Source: Puccinia triticina | Lineage: Eukaryota > Basidiomycota > Pucciniomycetes > Pucciniales > Pucciniaceae | Direction: 5' to 3' | Assembly: GCF_026914185.1 (NCBI RefSeq) | Contig: NC_070561.1 | Coordinates: 6,324,001-6,388,000, forward strand | Length of the DNA stretch: 64,000 bases | Part shown: positions 21,839 through 33,930 of the stretch, piece by piece | How the letters are laid out: each line of letters begins with the position of its first letter | How positions within the stretch are numbered: the first letter of the stretch is position 1 | The notes under the pieces: model-generated | Told to the model about the DNA's origin: nothing | The model's database searches: none | The model's input: only the letters and a program-made list of their open reading frames with translations | Translations under genes and position numbers: made by a program

Positions 21839-22305
21839 GCAGCGGCGCAGCCGCCTTGGCCTCTAGTTGGTACCAAAATGTTCACATGCCCTCAAAGATT
21901 CATTGTGTACCTTGAATGACCACAAAATCAACGGTGGGCAGATACGTTACCCAAATGGATAACTTTGCCTGTAACGTAACCATTACAGTTACGTTACCAG
22001 TCAGTTACTGATAACTTAATTTCAGTTACGATATCAACTTCAAAATAAAGCTTTTTTTTTTTAGTTACGTTCCTGGATAATGTGACTGATTTCCAGTTAC
22101 GTTACAATTGGAGAATTTATGGATAACTTCACCGTAACTTAGATAACTATGATAATGCAATTTTAAACATGGAAATATAAGAAAAATTTTGATCTGATGC
22201 CAAGATTGATTGGATTTTGGTTATTGAAGTAACAGAAAGGGTTTAAAATGTGGTTGAGGAGAATTGGTTGAAAAATAAGATTTTCTATCTTTGCAAGACT
22301 TTCAA

Positions 22306-23422
22306 TCATTGGGATTCTTTTTCTTCACAAAATAATTTGAAGTTGTTGCGTTGCTTGGTTGCCCCCTCAAAGTGTGGTCCCAATGGAAGATCATCACGCA
22401 ACCACATGCAACTACTTACGGATCTTTCAATTGTTCTTGGCAACAAACTACCACGATTACTACTACAGACATCAGCAGCCGCGGAAAATGTTTGTTCAAC
22501 CACTGAAGAAGATGCTACACAGCCTAAGTAATCTTTTGCCAAGGTTGAGAGTATCAAATACTTGAGTTCGTGTTCCTGCAAATTTAATATTAGACAATGC
22601 ATTCAATTTTTGAAATACAAGCAAGTGTTAAATTTGAAAATCCAAGAGAAAAGAAAACATACCTTCCACCATTTTAATGCAGAGAATGTGCAATCCTTTT
22701 TATCGCCATGGATGATACGATCCACTCCTCCCAAGTACGTTTCTATTTCATCCTTGCCTGGATTGTTGCTTGGACCGCTGAAAAATGAGTAGATTTCGTC
22801 TTCGTCATCTTTCTCTGTCTCCTTCGGCGCAGTTGTGTCATTTTCAAGCTTCTTCTCTTGCAGAATTTTCCCCGCCATTTGGGTCTTTCTTTCTTCAAAC
22901 AATTCCTCAAGTCCCTTTTTTGCTTCCAACGCTTCTCCAGGAAAATGTTTCTCAAAGATAGCTAGCCTGAAAGATGGGTTCAGAATAGTTGAAATCACCA
23001 GAGTTTTGCAAGAAAGTGCTTCTTCCAAGTAGGAATTGGTTTTCTCGAGCATCTTGACAAACATCGGACGTAAGGGATCGCTACGCAGTGATGAATCTAG
23101 CTTTTTCTTGAGAGTGTTTTTCATTTGCAAGTACTCGGGTATAGCAGTGCTACCAGTTGGACCATTGCCTTCCATCCTCTTTGTCAGCAGAAAAAAGTAC
23201 TACAAATATTGACAATCATTCTCAGTCTGATGATTATCACAAAGTATGATTAAATAAAGTATCCAACCTTTAATTCATCATTCAACTCTTTTACTGCTTG
23301 CCACTCGTGAGACAAAATTGTTATCTCTTGAAAATGGCCAAGCTCTTTCTGGGTATTTCTCCCTCGTTGCCTTGCACGTTGAGCATGTACTTTCTCCAGA
23401 TCGTCTTTAAGGATCTCATCAA
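22306..23422 (-). pseudogene. hAT transposase, C-terminal part
   Basis: Three exons on the minus strand: 23268-23422 (DDLEKVHAQRARQ..LSHEWQAVKELNDELK), 22663-23199 (FLLTKRMEG, an acidic segment, then FSALKWWK) and 22306-22575 (STLAKDYLGCVASSSVVEQT and FSAAADV..RGSLLPRTIE..CMWL). Introns are GT-AG in phase 0 at the first junction. The last exon is the hAT dimerisation domain, with its AxSxxxE-FSxA and R-xxLxPxTxE signature. The catalytic RNase-H-like core lies mostly upstream and was not found: H2 cuts the gene at 23423 and the flanking core segments (26493-26606, 31128-31700) look non-coding. It is therefore probably truncated. The family catalyses cut-and-paste transposition. Confidence 0.8.
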
Positions 23423-23818
23423 TCCAAGTATATTAAAGTCTCAGAATTGTAGAAAAAAAATTCAAGGGTTCCCCCTACAAATTACTCAAAACTACAAAAA
23501 AAAAATCAAGGGTTTCCCCTCTCAGAAAACAGAAAGACAACAAACAAGATTTTTCATAAAAAAACAAAGAATTACAACCAAAAATAATCAGTTGCAACAA
23601 TAAACAAGACCAAGCCCACACCCTGCCACCCAACATCAGCAAGCTGACACACCGTGGCCCACCGCCCATCCCTGTCTAGCAGGGTTAAACAGCGGTGAGA
23701 GGAAGACCCCCAGCCGTTAAGCACAAGGGGGGCCCACAAGTAGCGCCCTGCCTAACTGCGCAAGTGCAACAGCGGACGGGGGTGAGACAAATCCCCGGCT
23801 GGAAGCCAGCCCGGAAAT

Positions 23819-24720
23819 TTGCCTGAGGAAACATCCTTCCCAGTGACCCACTCTGTATTTATAGGCACCCCACACCAGTGCCCTTCCCAAATTTGCGCGA
23901 CACCATTGCCACGGCCCACAGCTTTCTCAAACAGGCTGGACCCTCTGCAACAGTTGGATGAATTTACGGTATGTCCAACTTGTAACTATACGCCACCACA
24001 CTCCGACCCTGATGACATGCCTATATTCATTCCAATAGGCACCAAACCTCAACCAGTGCCCTTCCCAACCTCGAATGACTCGCACGCCTTTGGCTTTGAG
24101 TTGGAATTACGACTGGGTTCACAACGCGAACACCACGGCAACGACGCCACCAACACCGCCATGAAACCAATAGCATCAAAAGAATTTCGCTACCCGAGAT
24201 AACTAACAACAACACACACCACTGAGGCGGCGGTGCTGATGACATCCATGGAAATTCATACACAAGGTCAACAGTAAGCTTCATGGCCATCCAGGGCCCC
24301 TTCCAATTGGGCTGATACTCCAGCAAGCAGCACTGCTCAGGTTCACCTCCTCCCCTCACTCACTCCTCTGATTGCCAATAGACAGCACACTCATTGTTAG
24401 CCAACCTTCCTGGACAGGTTCGTCACCCTCGCCAGGATCATGTGGCTGATCAACAAGTAGCTCTACTCCGAGGCGCTGGGCAATATGTGAGTCCCTTCTT
24501 CATCCCACCATCGCTGATCAAGCTGGCACTCCGCTTCTCTCTGTGCTAACCATCTGTTTCCTCCTCTCGGCCACTCCTCCAATTGCTGACAGACAGCATC
24601 CTCGCCGTCGGAAGGTCTTCCCGAGCGCATTCGTCGCCTTTGCTGGGATGGGATGGTCAATTGAAAATGATCTTTATTCCGAGATACTGGGAAGGATGCT
24701 GCGACCAGCCTATAGTATTT
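23819..24720 (+). other. Unidentified captured exon-like blocks in H2
   Basis: A 127-codon frame (23819-24202, Pro- and His-rich) is followed by two related short blocks, one ending LARIMWLINK..LYSEALGNM at about 24487 next to GTGAGTCCC, and one ending SIENDLYSEILGRML at about 24700 with a similar GAGTCCC sequence downstream. They look like a duplicated exon-donor unit. I do not recognise the source gene, and the first copy has a stop within it. Confidence 0.35.
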
Positions 24721-25560
24721 GAGTCCCTTGTCCATCCCTCCATCCCGCGCTGATCAAATTAATCTGATTACCAAGCTGAAAATCTGATCTCTGCAGCCTC
24801 ACAATCCTTGGCAAAGCTACAATCAATCCCGGACAGCTCTCCCAACGTGAAAAAGGTTGAAGCTGAGGAGACGGAAGGCAGCGCTCTGGCCAGGTGTTGA
24901 GCATCGTCTTTTGCTCAAAGAGATCCTCCTGCGCAGTCCAGACATGTCACCCAGCCCTTAAATGAATCAGCTCATCGCCGCGGACGCAACATCAAGATTT
25001 TCCCTTGGTCCTTTTGTGGATGTCAACTCAGCAGAGTGTAATCTTTCAGGGTGAGGAGGATAGGCACTTGGGCTTCCTCTACTTATCAGGTCTCAATTCA
25101 TAGACTTACTTATCTTTTATTTCCTTTTAGTTTTACTATTTCTTGATCTTCATTGCCACTCTCAATCAGTCTGTCAATACACACTAACAAACGACAACCT
25201 AGGTAAAGTAATGAAGAATTATTTTTATTTATGATCAAATTTTTCATTATTAACCTTTTTGTTTCTTGTTAGTATTTTAATACCATTTGTATTTAAGAGT
25301 TTGAAATTATACAAGATCTCATAGAAATACACACCCCCACTTATGTAGGGTTGCAGGTGTGGTGATAGATTACTAACCTTATCAGCTTACCCTATATTTT
25401 TGAAAGACAATCATGAAACATTTGAACAATTGGCAAGACCCACATGAAAGGGATCAAAAAAAAACTTGCTTGTAAAATATGGTATAAATAGTTTGAGTAA
25501 TAAATTGATTTCAGAGCATTGGTTAAATCACATGGAAAGTGTCAGAGAACAAAATGCAAG

Positions 25561-25637
25561 TTGTGCACCATGGGATTTGAACCCATGACCCCAAACTTCA
25601 TTAGTGATGCTTCAACCAACTAACACACACTACAGGC
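25561..25637 (-). repeat. tRNA-derived SINE-like head
   Basis: Read on the minus strand, TTAGTTGGTTGAAGC resembles a D arm, CATCACTAATGA could present an AAT (Ile) anticodon loop, and CATGGGTTCAAATCCCATG is a perfect T arm. The anticodon stem does not pair, so this is not a working tRNA. It fits the tRNA-derived head of a SINE or a tRNA pseudogene inside H2. Confidence 0.4.
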
Positions 25638-26492
25638 AAATTGCTGTCTTTGCGGCCCACAGCGTCACCTGACATTGCATTTGGGGTTGCGGCTGCAGTA
25701 ACTGCGCCTACTTGTGCAGTCACGCGGGCTTGCGACAACAGGGTGAAGCTGCATCTCGCAGCGACAGCTGCATGCCTGTAGTGACAGCCCACAAGCAGGT
25801 GACAAACCAAGAATTTTGTCACACTGACATTTTCATGCGCATGACTGTGCAAGTAGCCACAGTCACTGCGGATGTGTTGCTGGCAAAACGTCAGTGCAAC
25901 AAAATCCATATTTTGTCACCTGCTTGCAGGCATTGTAAGCTAATTGTGCTGTTGCTGTTTCTATCTTTTTAGTGACCAGTTACCAAATATATGCTTGCAT
26001 TACCCTGGGATGAAGTCACAGATGTGTTTTCAAAGCTTTTCATGTTAGTTTACCAGGGACAAGACTTGCAATCCATTGGGTGGCAGTCTTCATAAGAGCA
26101 GATTCAACTACAACAGAAAGCCAGTGAAAATATGCTTATATATATGTAACAGCTCACCAAACAATGATGGGGTATTTTTGAGGATTAATTAACATTTTAC
26201 AAGGCCTTTAGTTGAACTTGAGAATCTGTTTGGATAAGTGGGAGTTGTATTGAAACATTTCAGGTATTACTGCATGTGCTACACTGATTTAATGAGGCTA
26301 CTATTTATTTTTTAAATTGTAAGTTAGCTGTAGTTGTAGTACACCAGCCACTATAATTTAGCTTAGGGAAGAAGCACTAAAAGCACTCAATGAGGGGGTT
26401 ACATGCCAACCGCGTGGCAAAATTTACATTGTTGATTACGCTACTATATTAGGGTGAAGGAATTGCAGCGGCGAAGCCGCCTTGGCCTCTAG

Positions 26493-26606
26493 TCACTCTT
26501 TAAATTTGCACTTAATTCCAAGTTAATAAAAATAAAAATCTTGTGTGTATGTAAATGGAATCCATCTCTCACCACACAAAAAATAAGAGACCATTTAAGA
26601 AAAGGA
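26493..26606. other. hAT element core segment between H2 and H3
   Basis: 114 bp of AT-rich sequence belonging to the hAT element. It is bounded on both sides by Helitron termini, and no coding sequence was seen. Confidence 0.6.
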
Positions 26607-28864
26607 CTAGAGGCCAAGGCGGCTGCACCGCTGCAGGGTTTACAACCCTGAAGACCAAGAACCATCACATTCTATTATTCCTTTTGAGTAAAATTTGAGT
26701 TAGGGGCCAGATGGAGGTGATAGGAAGGGTAATCTTCAGTTAATGTGAGGCAAGAATTGGTGATTCAGTGTTGTGCAGTTTGATTATGACTTGGAAAGTT
26801 TTGTCTTGTGATTTGTAACAAGTGAAACATTCATTGTGGATTTTTATCTGAAGAAATTCAATCTAGATAGCAAGCAGATAAAACATTAACACATCCATTG
26901 GTGGATCAGTCAGACTTACATTTGGCGTGGGAAGGGGCAAAGTATAGACACCAATTAATGACCATTGCCTCTCATTTAAGGTCCTATGTGGAAAGGTTAA
27001 TGAATGGGTTTTCACAGTATGCAAAAGTGATTTATGGAGGTTTTCCATACAAGAATAATCAGTTAAATGGAATTGCTGTCAATATTAAACCCCAGGCTCT
27101 AGAGGCAAAGAATCATTTGTCTCTGGTTCAAGCATCTGTGTGTTAAGTCCCCCAATCAGTGCCATCATGTGAGCCCATGTGCAATCTTCATGAGCAATGT
27201 CTTCTTCATGGAATTGCCAGTTTTCCTGTCCCTGAGTTGGATCAGCCTCCCAAGGGGTATCTTTGACCTCCTCAATTCATTGCGCTGTTTGACGTTGTTC
27301 TTGTGTGCGGCATTTTTGAAATGCTGGTGCCAGTCCTTTTCTTGCTTGGGGAAATACGTAGTATGTAACACTCTCTCTGTGGGTTTAGTCTTTTGACAAG
27401 GAGGAATATTTGAGCCTTTGTGTCACAAACAACTGAAGTAGTGGAGAAAAGGCATACCTGGCTCACCAGTGGGGCCCATTTCAGCCGCGGATTGATGATT
27501 GTGTGGTCCTGGTGTTGGATGAAATTTTCACTACATGTCACATGCTCAATCTCAATCTCAAATAAGCTTCTAGAATTTTCACCTCAAGCTCTCGGAGCGA
27601 AAAAACCCGGTACCTTCAAGATCACACTCCACACCATTGACTGAACCCCGCCAATATTGAATCAAGGTAAAGTCAACATTATCAAGCACTCATCCGAATG
27701 TCATATCAATCAGTGCATCTCAGTCAAGCGCAGGCGTAGTTCTCAAGACACAGAGGATACTTGATCAGGGGGAGGAGAGGTACTTTGCTTGCTTGTTGTT
27801 TCTCAATCTTAGGTTTCATCAACTCAATGCTCTTTTATATTTTCTCAGTTTACATATTCTCTCATATTCTATTGCCAACATCAACAGCCTGTCTAGTCAA
27901 TAAAACTAAACCTCACACCAGGGGTGATTTTGACGCACTCTCCAGAGAGTGCCATACCGTACCCTTTTTCTGGAACTGTGCTGGATGCTTTTGGTGAAAT
28001 TAGTGTAAGAAATAATGAACAATGCTTGAACTCATCCACAACTGTTCTGAAACTGATCCTGGATTCATCCATAAATCATCAAGAATTCATGCAGAACTCA
28101 ACTGAAACTCAATCAGAACACAGCTGAAACAACCAAGACACACTGGCCATAATTAAATCATAACTCAATTTGACCTGTTTGTTGATTGTTATGATTTCTT
28201 GGGATTCAATTCATATTATTCACATGCTAATGAAGGTGTTCATTGTTTTCACTTTGCTAATTTCTCCCTCATGTGCGCGCGTAAAATGTTGTTACAAATT
28301 GTAGGCTGGGCCTCTTTCAGATCAACAACACATACACACCGGTTAGAATGATGTGAAAGGCCCACCTGAACTGTCATATTTCCCTAAATAAAAGCAGGTA
28401 TCATCTATAATTGAGCCAAAAAAGGATGAAAATAGGGTGAAAGTATGTGTCAAGTCAAGCTTGGAGTTTTGTTGTACCAGATTCCAGCTAGACAACCTGG
28501 ATTCTTAAAACATATAAGATTGTGATTTGTTTTTATGGTTTTTTGTTTTTCAATGTCTCCATGCACATGCATGTGAGCTGTTTTCCATTTTTACAATGTC
28601 ACCTTCGTGTACGCGCGTACATTGTGGTGAAAGATCACCAGAGGGGCCTTTCACAGCTCCATTACAATTGATAACTGGTCAGAAAGCCATTGAAGCCCCA
28701 GCTAGTCACAATTATGTTGTGTGAAACCCCTTGCACATAGAGAAATTGATCAGCATAAATTCACCATAAATGATTGATAATTGGGCATTGAGTAAATATC
28801 ATTTCATTATAGGTTGTAATTGAGTTATCCTTAAGGAATGAAACAGTTCTATACAACATTGCAT

Positions 28865-29340
28865 CAATGGTGGGCCGCTACGCTACACTACGCTACAGGG
28901 CCACTTAGCGTTAGTGTAGCGGCAAAAAGCGCCCGCCCATTTTGAGTAGCGTTAGCGCGCTGTTAGCGCCGCTACGCTGCGCTACGTTTCAGCGGCGCTA
29001 ACAGCACGCCAATTTTTTGTTAGTGTTAGCGCGCCGCTACAGTCACTACGCTACGCTACGCTGCGCTACAGCGCTTTTAGCGAAAAAAGGCCTTTTTTTC
29101 AGCTAGAAGCACTGTAGCGCACCGTAGCGCGCGCTCTTTTGTGCCCTGCGTGTGTAGCGTTAGCGCAATTGCGCGCATCTGCGCTAACGCTACGCTAACA
29201 GCTAAATTAGCTGCGCACCCTTTGCGCGTAGCGTTAGCGCAGAGAAGGCGCAATTCCGCTAACGCTACGCTAAAATTTAGCGGAATTCCGCTACGCTACG
29301 CCACGCTAACGCTACGGTTAGTGTAGCTGGCCCACCGTTG
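28865..29340. mobile_element. hAT-type MITE made of GCTACGCTAAC repeats
   Basis: The ends are CAATGGTGGGCCGCTACGCT and AGCTGGCCCACCGTTG, flanked by ATTGCAT on both sides (28858-28864 and 29341-29347). Nearly all of the inside consists of GTAGCGTTAGCG and its complement in both directions. It has the same plan as 4202-4573 and 17621-18010, with a different filler motif. Confidence 0.8.
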
Positions 29341-29790
29341 ATTGCATGAGGTCCTGTGATACTTCCTCATAAATTATGAAAGACTTCCCATTGACTTCTG
29401 AATAATTTATCAATCATTTCCTAATACACATCTAACTGACATCAGACCCAGAACAACATAAAATTACAGTCAGGCACTCTCTGGAGAGTGTGTCAAATCC
29501 TCCCCTGGTGTCAATAGGTAAAATTATTCAATGTTTTCACATATTTTCCTATCTTTTATTAACCATTGTTTTTGTTAGATTTACTACTACTGGAATTTAA
29601 GTGTTTGCAATAAATCAAGACTTCTCTGAACTACACCTAGGTGTGTGAATTTGTGAAGTGGGGTCTGAGTGTTTGTTTTGTATGAGAAGCGGATCTTGGC
29701 TGGGGCAGGAAGTGTTTATGGTTTCACCTCACAAAGTGCTGGGGAAGGAAGCCTTACAGTTTCACCTTGCCTCACCTCTGAGGTGAAACC

Positions 29791-30310
29791 AAGGGTTTCT
29801 TCAAGGTGTTTCTGGGGGTGGTTGAATGCAAGCGCCCTCCGCCCACATCCCACACCTCTTGGGGCTGCCCTCATGGCTCGCCCGACCCGGCTCAAAGGCT
29901 CCGATGGGGCCTCTCTGGGCCTACGCCTCAACAGGGCGGCGGTATGGCTGTGGAGGCATGTGGTCGACTCCCGGGCGACACCGGGGCCATAATCACCCCA
30001 AGGCGCCCCCCGTCCTGCCGGCGGCCAGCCTTGGCAACGCCATGATGAACCCCAAGGGTCTCTTCAAGGTGTTTCTGGGGGTTGTTGAATGCACTGCCCG
30101 CATCCCACACCCCTCGGGGCTGCCCTCATGGCTCGCCCGACCCAGCTCAAAGGCTCCGATGGGGCCTCTCTGGGCCTACGCCTCAACAGGCCGGCGGTAC
30201 GGCCGTGGAGGCATGTGGCCGACTCTCGGGCGACCCCGGGGCCATACTCACCCCAAGGCGCCCCCCGTCCTGCCGGCGGCCAGCCTCGGCGATGCCATGA
30301 TGGACCCGCG
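29791..30310. repeat. 263-bp tandem duplication, GC-rich
   Basis: Two copies of a block starting AAGGGTYTCTTCAAGGTGTT (29791 and 30054), over 90 percent alike by eye, each ending in a CCATGATG motif. Frames on both strands are products of the GC content. The source is unknown; it is possibly captured host DNA within H3. Confidence 0.7.
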
Positions 30311-30860
30311 GGGCGCCCTCCCTGCCGAGGCGGCGTACTATGTACGCCGCGTAGGGGTGTCAGATGGGGGCGTCCTTGGGGCGCCCAGGTCAATGGCAAT
30401 CCCATGTTGCACATGAGGGCGTCACCTCAACCGGTGGCGCCCTGGTTCATGACAGGGGGCGTCACGATGACTGTGGGTCCTCATGAGCCCCAGTGGCGCC
30501 AATGTGGCGCCTGCACTGCTGGTGCGCCGGCTGAGCGCCCCGACTCTGCCCTGCTGTGTTGCGAATGAAATGCGCGAGGCAAGCGGAGTGGGTGGCGCGG
30601 CATGTAGCAACCATTGTGGCAAACCTTTGTAGTAGGGGCAACCCGCTGCCTTGGAGCATAGTGACTGGTACAGCCAGTACTCAAACCTCCATGGTACACA
30701 CAACATACATCATGGAGGGCGACGCCACCGCCACGCTGCTGCCTCGCGACTGCCCGCACAGTTCTTGTAGACATACATACCCAAAAACTCAAGGTGGGTG
30801 AGTTGGTTGGGGTATATAAACCTGGGGTTTGGATTTTTCTAACCCCAGGATGTTCTCTGC
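30311..30860. other. GC-rich unidentified segment in H3
   Basis: Several overlapping frames occur (for example 30422-30706 minus) with no recognisable domain and no clear introns. The base composition differs sharply from the AT-rich Helitron body, which suggests captured DNA. Confidence 0.3.
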
Positions 30861-31127
30861 CACTGAACTTCCAGCTGGCAGCTTGTCCTCAACCCCTCCG
30901 CTGTTGCACCTGCGCAGTTTGAGGGTTAATTCTTGATGACCCCCCTTTGCAATTGCCTTAAATGCGGCGCGCTGGGGGTTATCTGCCCAATACTTGCAAC
31001 CTCTCTGGAAGAGGATGGGTATTGATTCTGGTGTTGTTGTATGACTTTCTTTTTTTTCTTGTTATTATTTTGTAGGGGAAACCCTTGATCTTTGCTTTTG
31101 TGATTGTCTGTCTTTAATAAACTTAGA

Positions 31128-31700
31128 TTTCTGGTATGTCTATTATGCAACAAAATTTTCAACAGAAAATTATTCAACCACCCTCAATAATATTTATTGT
31201 TGCTTCTTTTTTTGCTTGAGTTTGCCTGAACACTTTCCCATAAATTTCCTCTCAAGGGCTTTTGGGTTTCAGCTGATGCCTGATTTTGTATGTGAAATGC
31301 TCAGACAAATGATTCATATTCAGTTACTGCTTGGTTGGAGATCAACACACTCCTCTCAGCAGCCCATTTCAAATTTTGGTGAGCTCATTTAATGTTGATT
31401 TAATGTTTTTTATGGAAATACAAATGCATTGAAACCAGCTTAATATATTCACATAACAATGATTGATTTGTGATGAGGCAATATTTTACAGGCATCTTCT
31501 CTTCCAATCCGCAAAAATAAAACAGTCATGTGAGGATACAGATGTTTCAAAATATTTGAATGAAAATATTGAATGTTTTACTCAAATTTTATCCAAAAAA
31601 ACAAATATCATAACGCAAATGAGACTCAAAGATCAATGATGCAAAAAACTTGAAAAATTTGAAAATTGATAACAGTTGATATGTACAAGTTTTATATCTA
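31128..31700. other. hAT element core segment between H3 and H4
   Basis: 573 bp of AT-rich, apparently non-coding DNA of the hAT element, between the Tet-like gene and the transposase fragment. Confidence 0.6.
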
Positions 31701-32696
31701 CTAGAGGACAAGGCGGCTCCGCCGCTGCAGAGATCAGTTTCCCATCTCAACTCTTTTTACTCTGTGTGGCAGTATTTCATTGTTTCATGTTTTTTAATTC
31801 TCACATATAGCAGGTTTTGAGATATCCAAGTTTATTAAAGCCAGAGAAACACAGAAACAAAGATCAAGGGTTCCCCCTACAAATAAACCAAATTACAAAA
31901 AAAAAAATGCAAGGGTTCCCCCTTTCAAAAAAACCAATTACAAAAACAAGCCTTCTAAACACAAAATCCAAACATCACAAACTGGACCCACTATCCATCC
32001 CTGTCTAGCAGGGGTTAAAATAGTGGGTGGATGGCCCCCAGCGCGCCGCATTGAAGGCATTATGCAAAGGGGGGCCACCGAGTAGAGCCCCTCAAACTGT
32101 GCAAGTGCAACAGCGGAGGGGGTTGAGGACGAACTGCACGCTGGAAGTACAGCGGCAGAGGACGCCTGGGGGATTATCCAAACACAACACCCCCCCTTTT
32201 ATACACCATCAGCCAGCAGTGCCAAGCTCGCCTCAAGCCTTCCCCTTGGATCCCCCCGCATGTATCCTCGACAACAACGCCTCCGCCACGCCGCCACTGT
32301 ACATATTTTTGACCCGCAAGGCATTAGCTACATCTCAGATCTTCTGGCCATCCTGGTCAACACATCTGATGTGCGCTACGGGAAGCTGAAATCGACCGCA
32401 CAATTTGACCTGTTGGGGGCATTGTGGCGCCACCGCCATGTTCCTTTGACACCAACGCCACTCCCGCCCAACCACTAACGTCGAACTGCATACTCAACTT
32501 TGTCTGTGTTTTTCTCCATGCTGACATCTCTGTCCTTGCAGCTGATAATTCACTCCGCGCAGGCTCTACTACCTCCGATTCGTCCATCCACCATCCTAGC
32601 CAGAAGCAGACTGACTACCAACAACAGATGCTGACCTACCACCCTGCCACACACAGTCAACGAAGCAAACAAAGTAATGGAGGTCCTGGCCTGCGT

Positions 32697-33002
32697 TTGG
32701 CGGACGGGCGAGCAACGCGAGATCGGCTACGCCGGCCGTCGGGAACGGCTCCTTTGGCGTCGTCTTCAGCGCTCAACTCGTCGTTGGATCCGTCCATCCC
32801 TCTGGCAAAGAAGAGGTTGCGATCAAGAAAGTCTTGCAAGATAAACAATTCAAAGTCCGTCGCATCCTTCTCCTCGTTCCCCCCAGACCTGCTCACCTGT
32901 ATCTATGCACGGCCCCAGAATCGAGAGTTCCGAATTATGAAACTGCTGATCCATCCAAATGTCGTCGATCTACGTGCTTATTTCTATTCGAGTGGAGATA
33001 AG
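32697..33002 (+). pseudogene. GSK3-like kinase, N-terminal exons
   Basis: The first exon encodes the glycine loop GNGSFGVVFSAQLV and the ATP lysine in VAIKKVLQDKQFK up to a GT donor at 32855. The next exon, from 32919, is NREFRIMKLLIHPNVVDLRA and YFYSSGDK, ending at a GTGAGC donor. This matches the start of glycogen synthase kinase 3, including the intron after the Lys of QFK. A one-base shift separates REIGYAG from the glycine loop. The downstream half of the kinase is found 930 bp further on, after a VPS18 segment. Confidence 0.85.
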
Positions 33003-33063
33003 GTGAGCCACTCCTATCCAAGCTCCTAGAGTATCGATATTCTTGGTTGCTTACATCACCTCC

Positions 33064-33930
33064 AGATCATACACGAAGAGATCCTTGACCTGGTCCGTCC
33101 CATCCCCTCATCCAGCCCATCATCATCATTGTTCACTAATTCCCCGGCACTCGGGACAACCAGAAACCGGACGAAAGCATCAGATCGATCACCACCGACC
33201 CGGTCGATCAGACCTATTGGCTCTATTCGGAACAATCCATATTCGAGCTGGTCGTCAAAAATGAAGGCCGAGATATCTGGAAGGTCTATCTAGCCCGCAA
33301 AGATTGCGAGAAAGCGTTGAGTCATGTGGATGTAAGCAGGCCGAAAAATCCCAGTCCCTGGCTGGCGAGAGAGAGAGAGAGAGTGAGACAAGCTGACCTA
33401 GGATTTCGATTACAGATGGCCATCGACCGGGACAAGATCTTGGTCAGCCAGGCCGATCATTACCTCCAAACCGGCAAACACATCTCTGCCGCCCAGATCT
33501 ATGCCCAGTGCTCAAAGCCCTTCGAGGAGGTCGTCCTGGGCTTCATCGACCGCGGCGAGCGAGATGCACTGCGGTACTATCTGATCAGCCGTCTTGAGCG
33601 GCTCAAACGCCAGGTTTGACCCCCATCTCAACTACTACATCCATCTCATTCTGATGAGTGTGTGCTTGTTTAGGATCTGACTCAGCGGATGATGCTGGCG
33701 ACTTGGTTGACGGAGATCTATTTGGCTAAGATCAACGAACTGGAAGTTCTCGTCGGCGCGGATCCTTCGGCTGCTGATCAGACTGCCAATATCGTCGTCG
33801 AGCAACAGCTGATCGAAGACGAACTGCAGCAGTTCTTGAGGACTTACAAAATTGAGAGCCTTACTTTTTCTCCCGGACGGCGGGGGGTAGTCTTGCTAAT
33901 CCGGTGAATTGTTTTTTTTTTGGTTTCCAG
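33064..33930 (+). pseudogene. VPS18/Pep3 fragment lodged between GSK3 exons
   Basis: Exons at 33064-33331, 33416-33613 and 33674-33851 encode a segment of Vps18/Pep3, the HOPS/CORVET subunit for vacuolar tethering. They include IIHEEILDLVRP, YWLYSEQSIFELVVKNEGRD and IWKVYLARKDCEKALSHVD, followed by MAIDRDKILVSQADHYLQTG, ISAAQIYAQCSKPFEEVVL and LRYYLISRLERLKRQ. These are the linker and start of the alpha-solenoid. At least one frameshift lies in the first exon, and exon three ends at FLRTYK without a clean donor. The neighbouring sequences are GSK3, so two host genes were joined. Confidence 0.8.

Larger units (their letters stand above)
18575..21866 (+). mobile_element. Helitron H1 carrying XPD/Rad3 exons
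   Basis: The 5' end TCCAAGTATATTAAAG follows CATGATA, and the 3' end GCAGCGGCGCAGCCGC..CTCTAG is followed by TTGGTACC. Joining the flanks gives CATGATATTGGTACC, the intact satellite sequence. This proves insertion between A and T with no duplication, as Helitrons do. The 3' hairpin is 21842-21854. The 5' 400 bp carries three TCAAGGGTTYCCCC motifs, a CCCTG-TCTAG-CAGGG hairpin and a GCAAGTGCCACAGCGGACGG block shared with the other copies. No Rep/Helicase is present, so it is non-autonomous. Confidence 0.93.
23423..26492 (+). mobile_element. Helitron H2 inside the hAT element
   Basis: Starts TCCAAGTATATTAAAG after CATCAA and ends GCGGCGAAGCCGCCTTGGCC-TCTAG before TCACTC. The hairpin is 26468-26480. 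The conserved 5' block (TCAAGGGTTCCCCC twice, CCCTGTCTAGCAGGG, GCAACAGCGGACGGGGG) runs to about 23790. The interior is listed separately. No Rep/Helicase is present. It interrupts the hAT transposase region. Confidence 0.92.
26607..31127 (-). mobile_element. Helitron H3, minus strand
   Basis: On the minus strand it starts TCTAAGTTTATTAAAG (ending at plus position 31127) and finishes with the hairpin and CTAG at 26607 (plus strand CTAGAGGCCAAGGCGGCTGC). The flanks are A on the 5' side and T on the 3' side. The hairpin has one G-T pair (GCGGT-GCA-GCCGC). The conserved 5' block lies at about 30860-31127. It contains a hAT-type MITE and GC-rich duplicated DNA. No Rep/Helicase is present. Confidence 0.88.

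Noticed and set aside
22603..23175. Continuous 190-codon hypothetical protein
   Set aside because: Its last residues run into an intron; the true continuation is the next exon at 22306-22575 of a hAT transposase.
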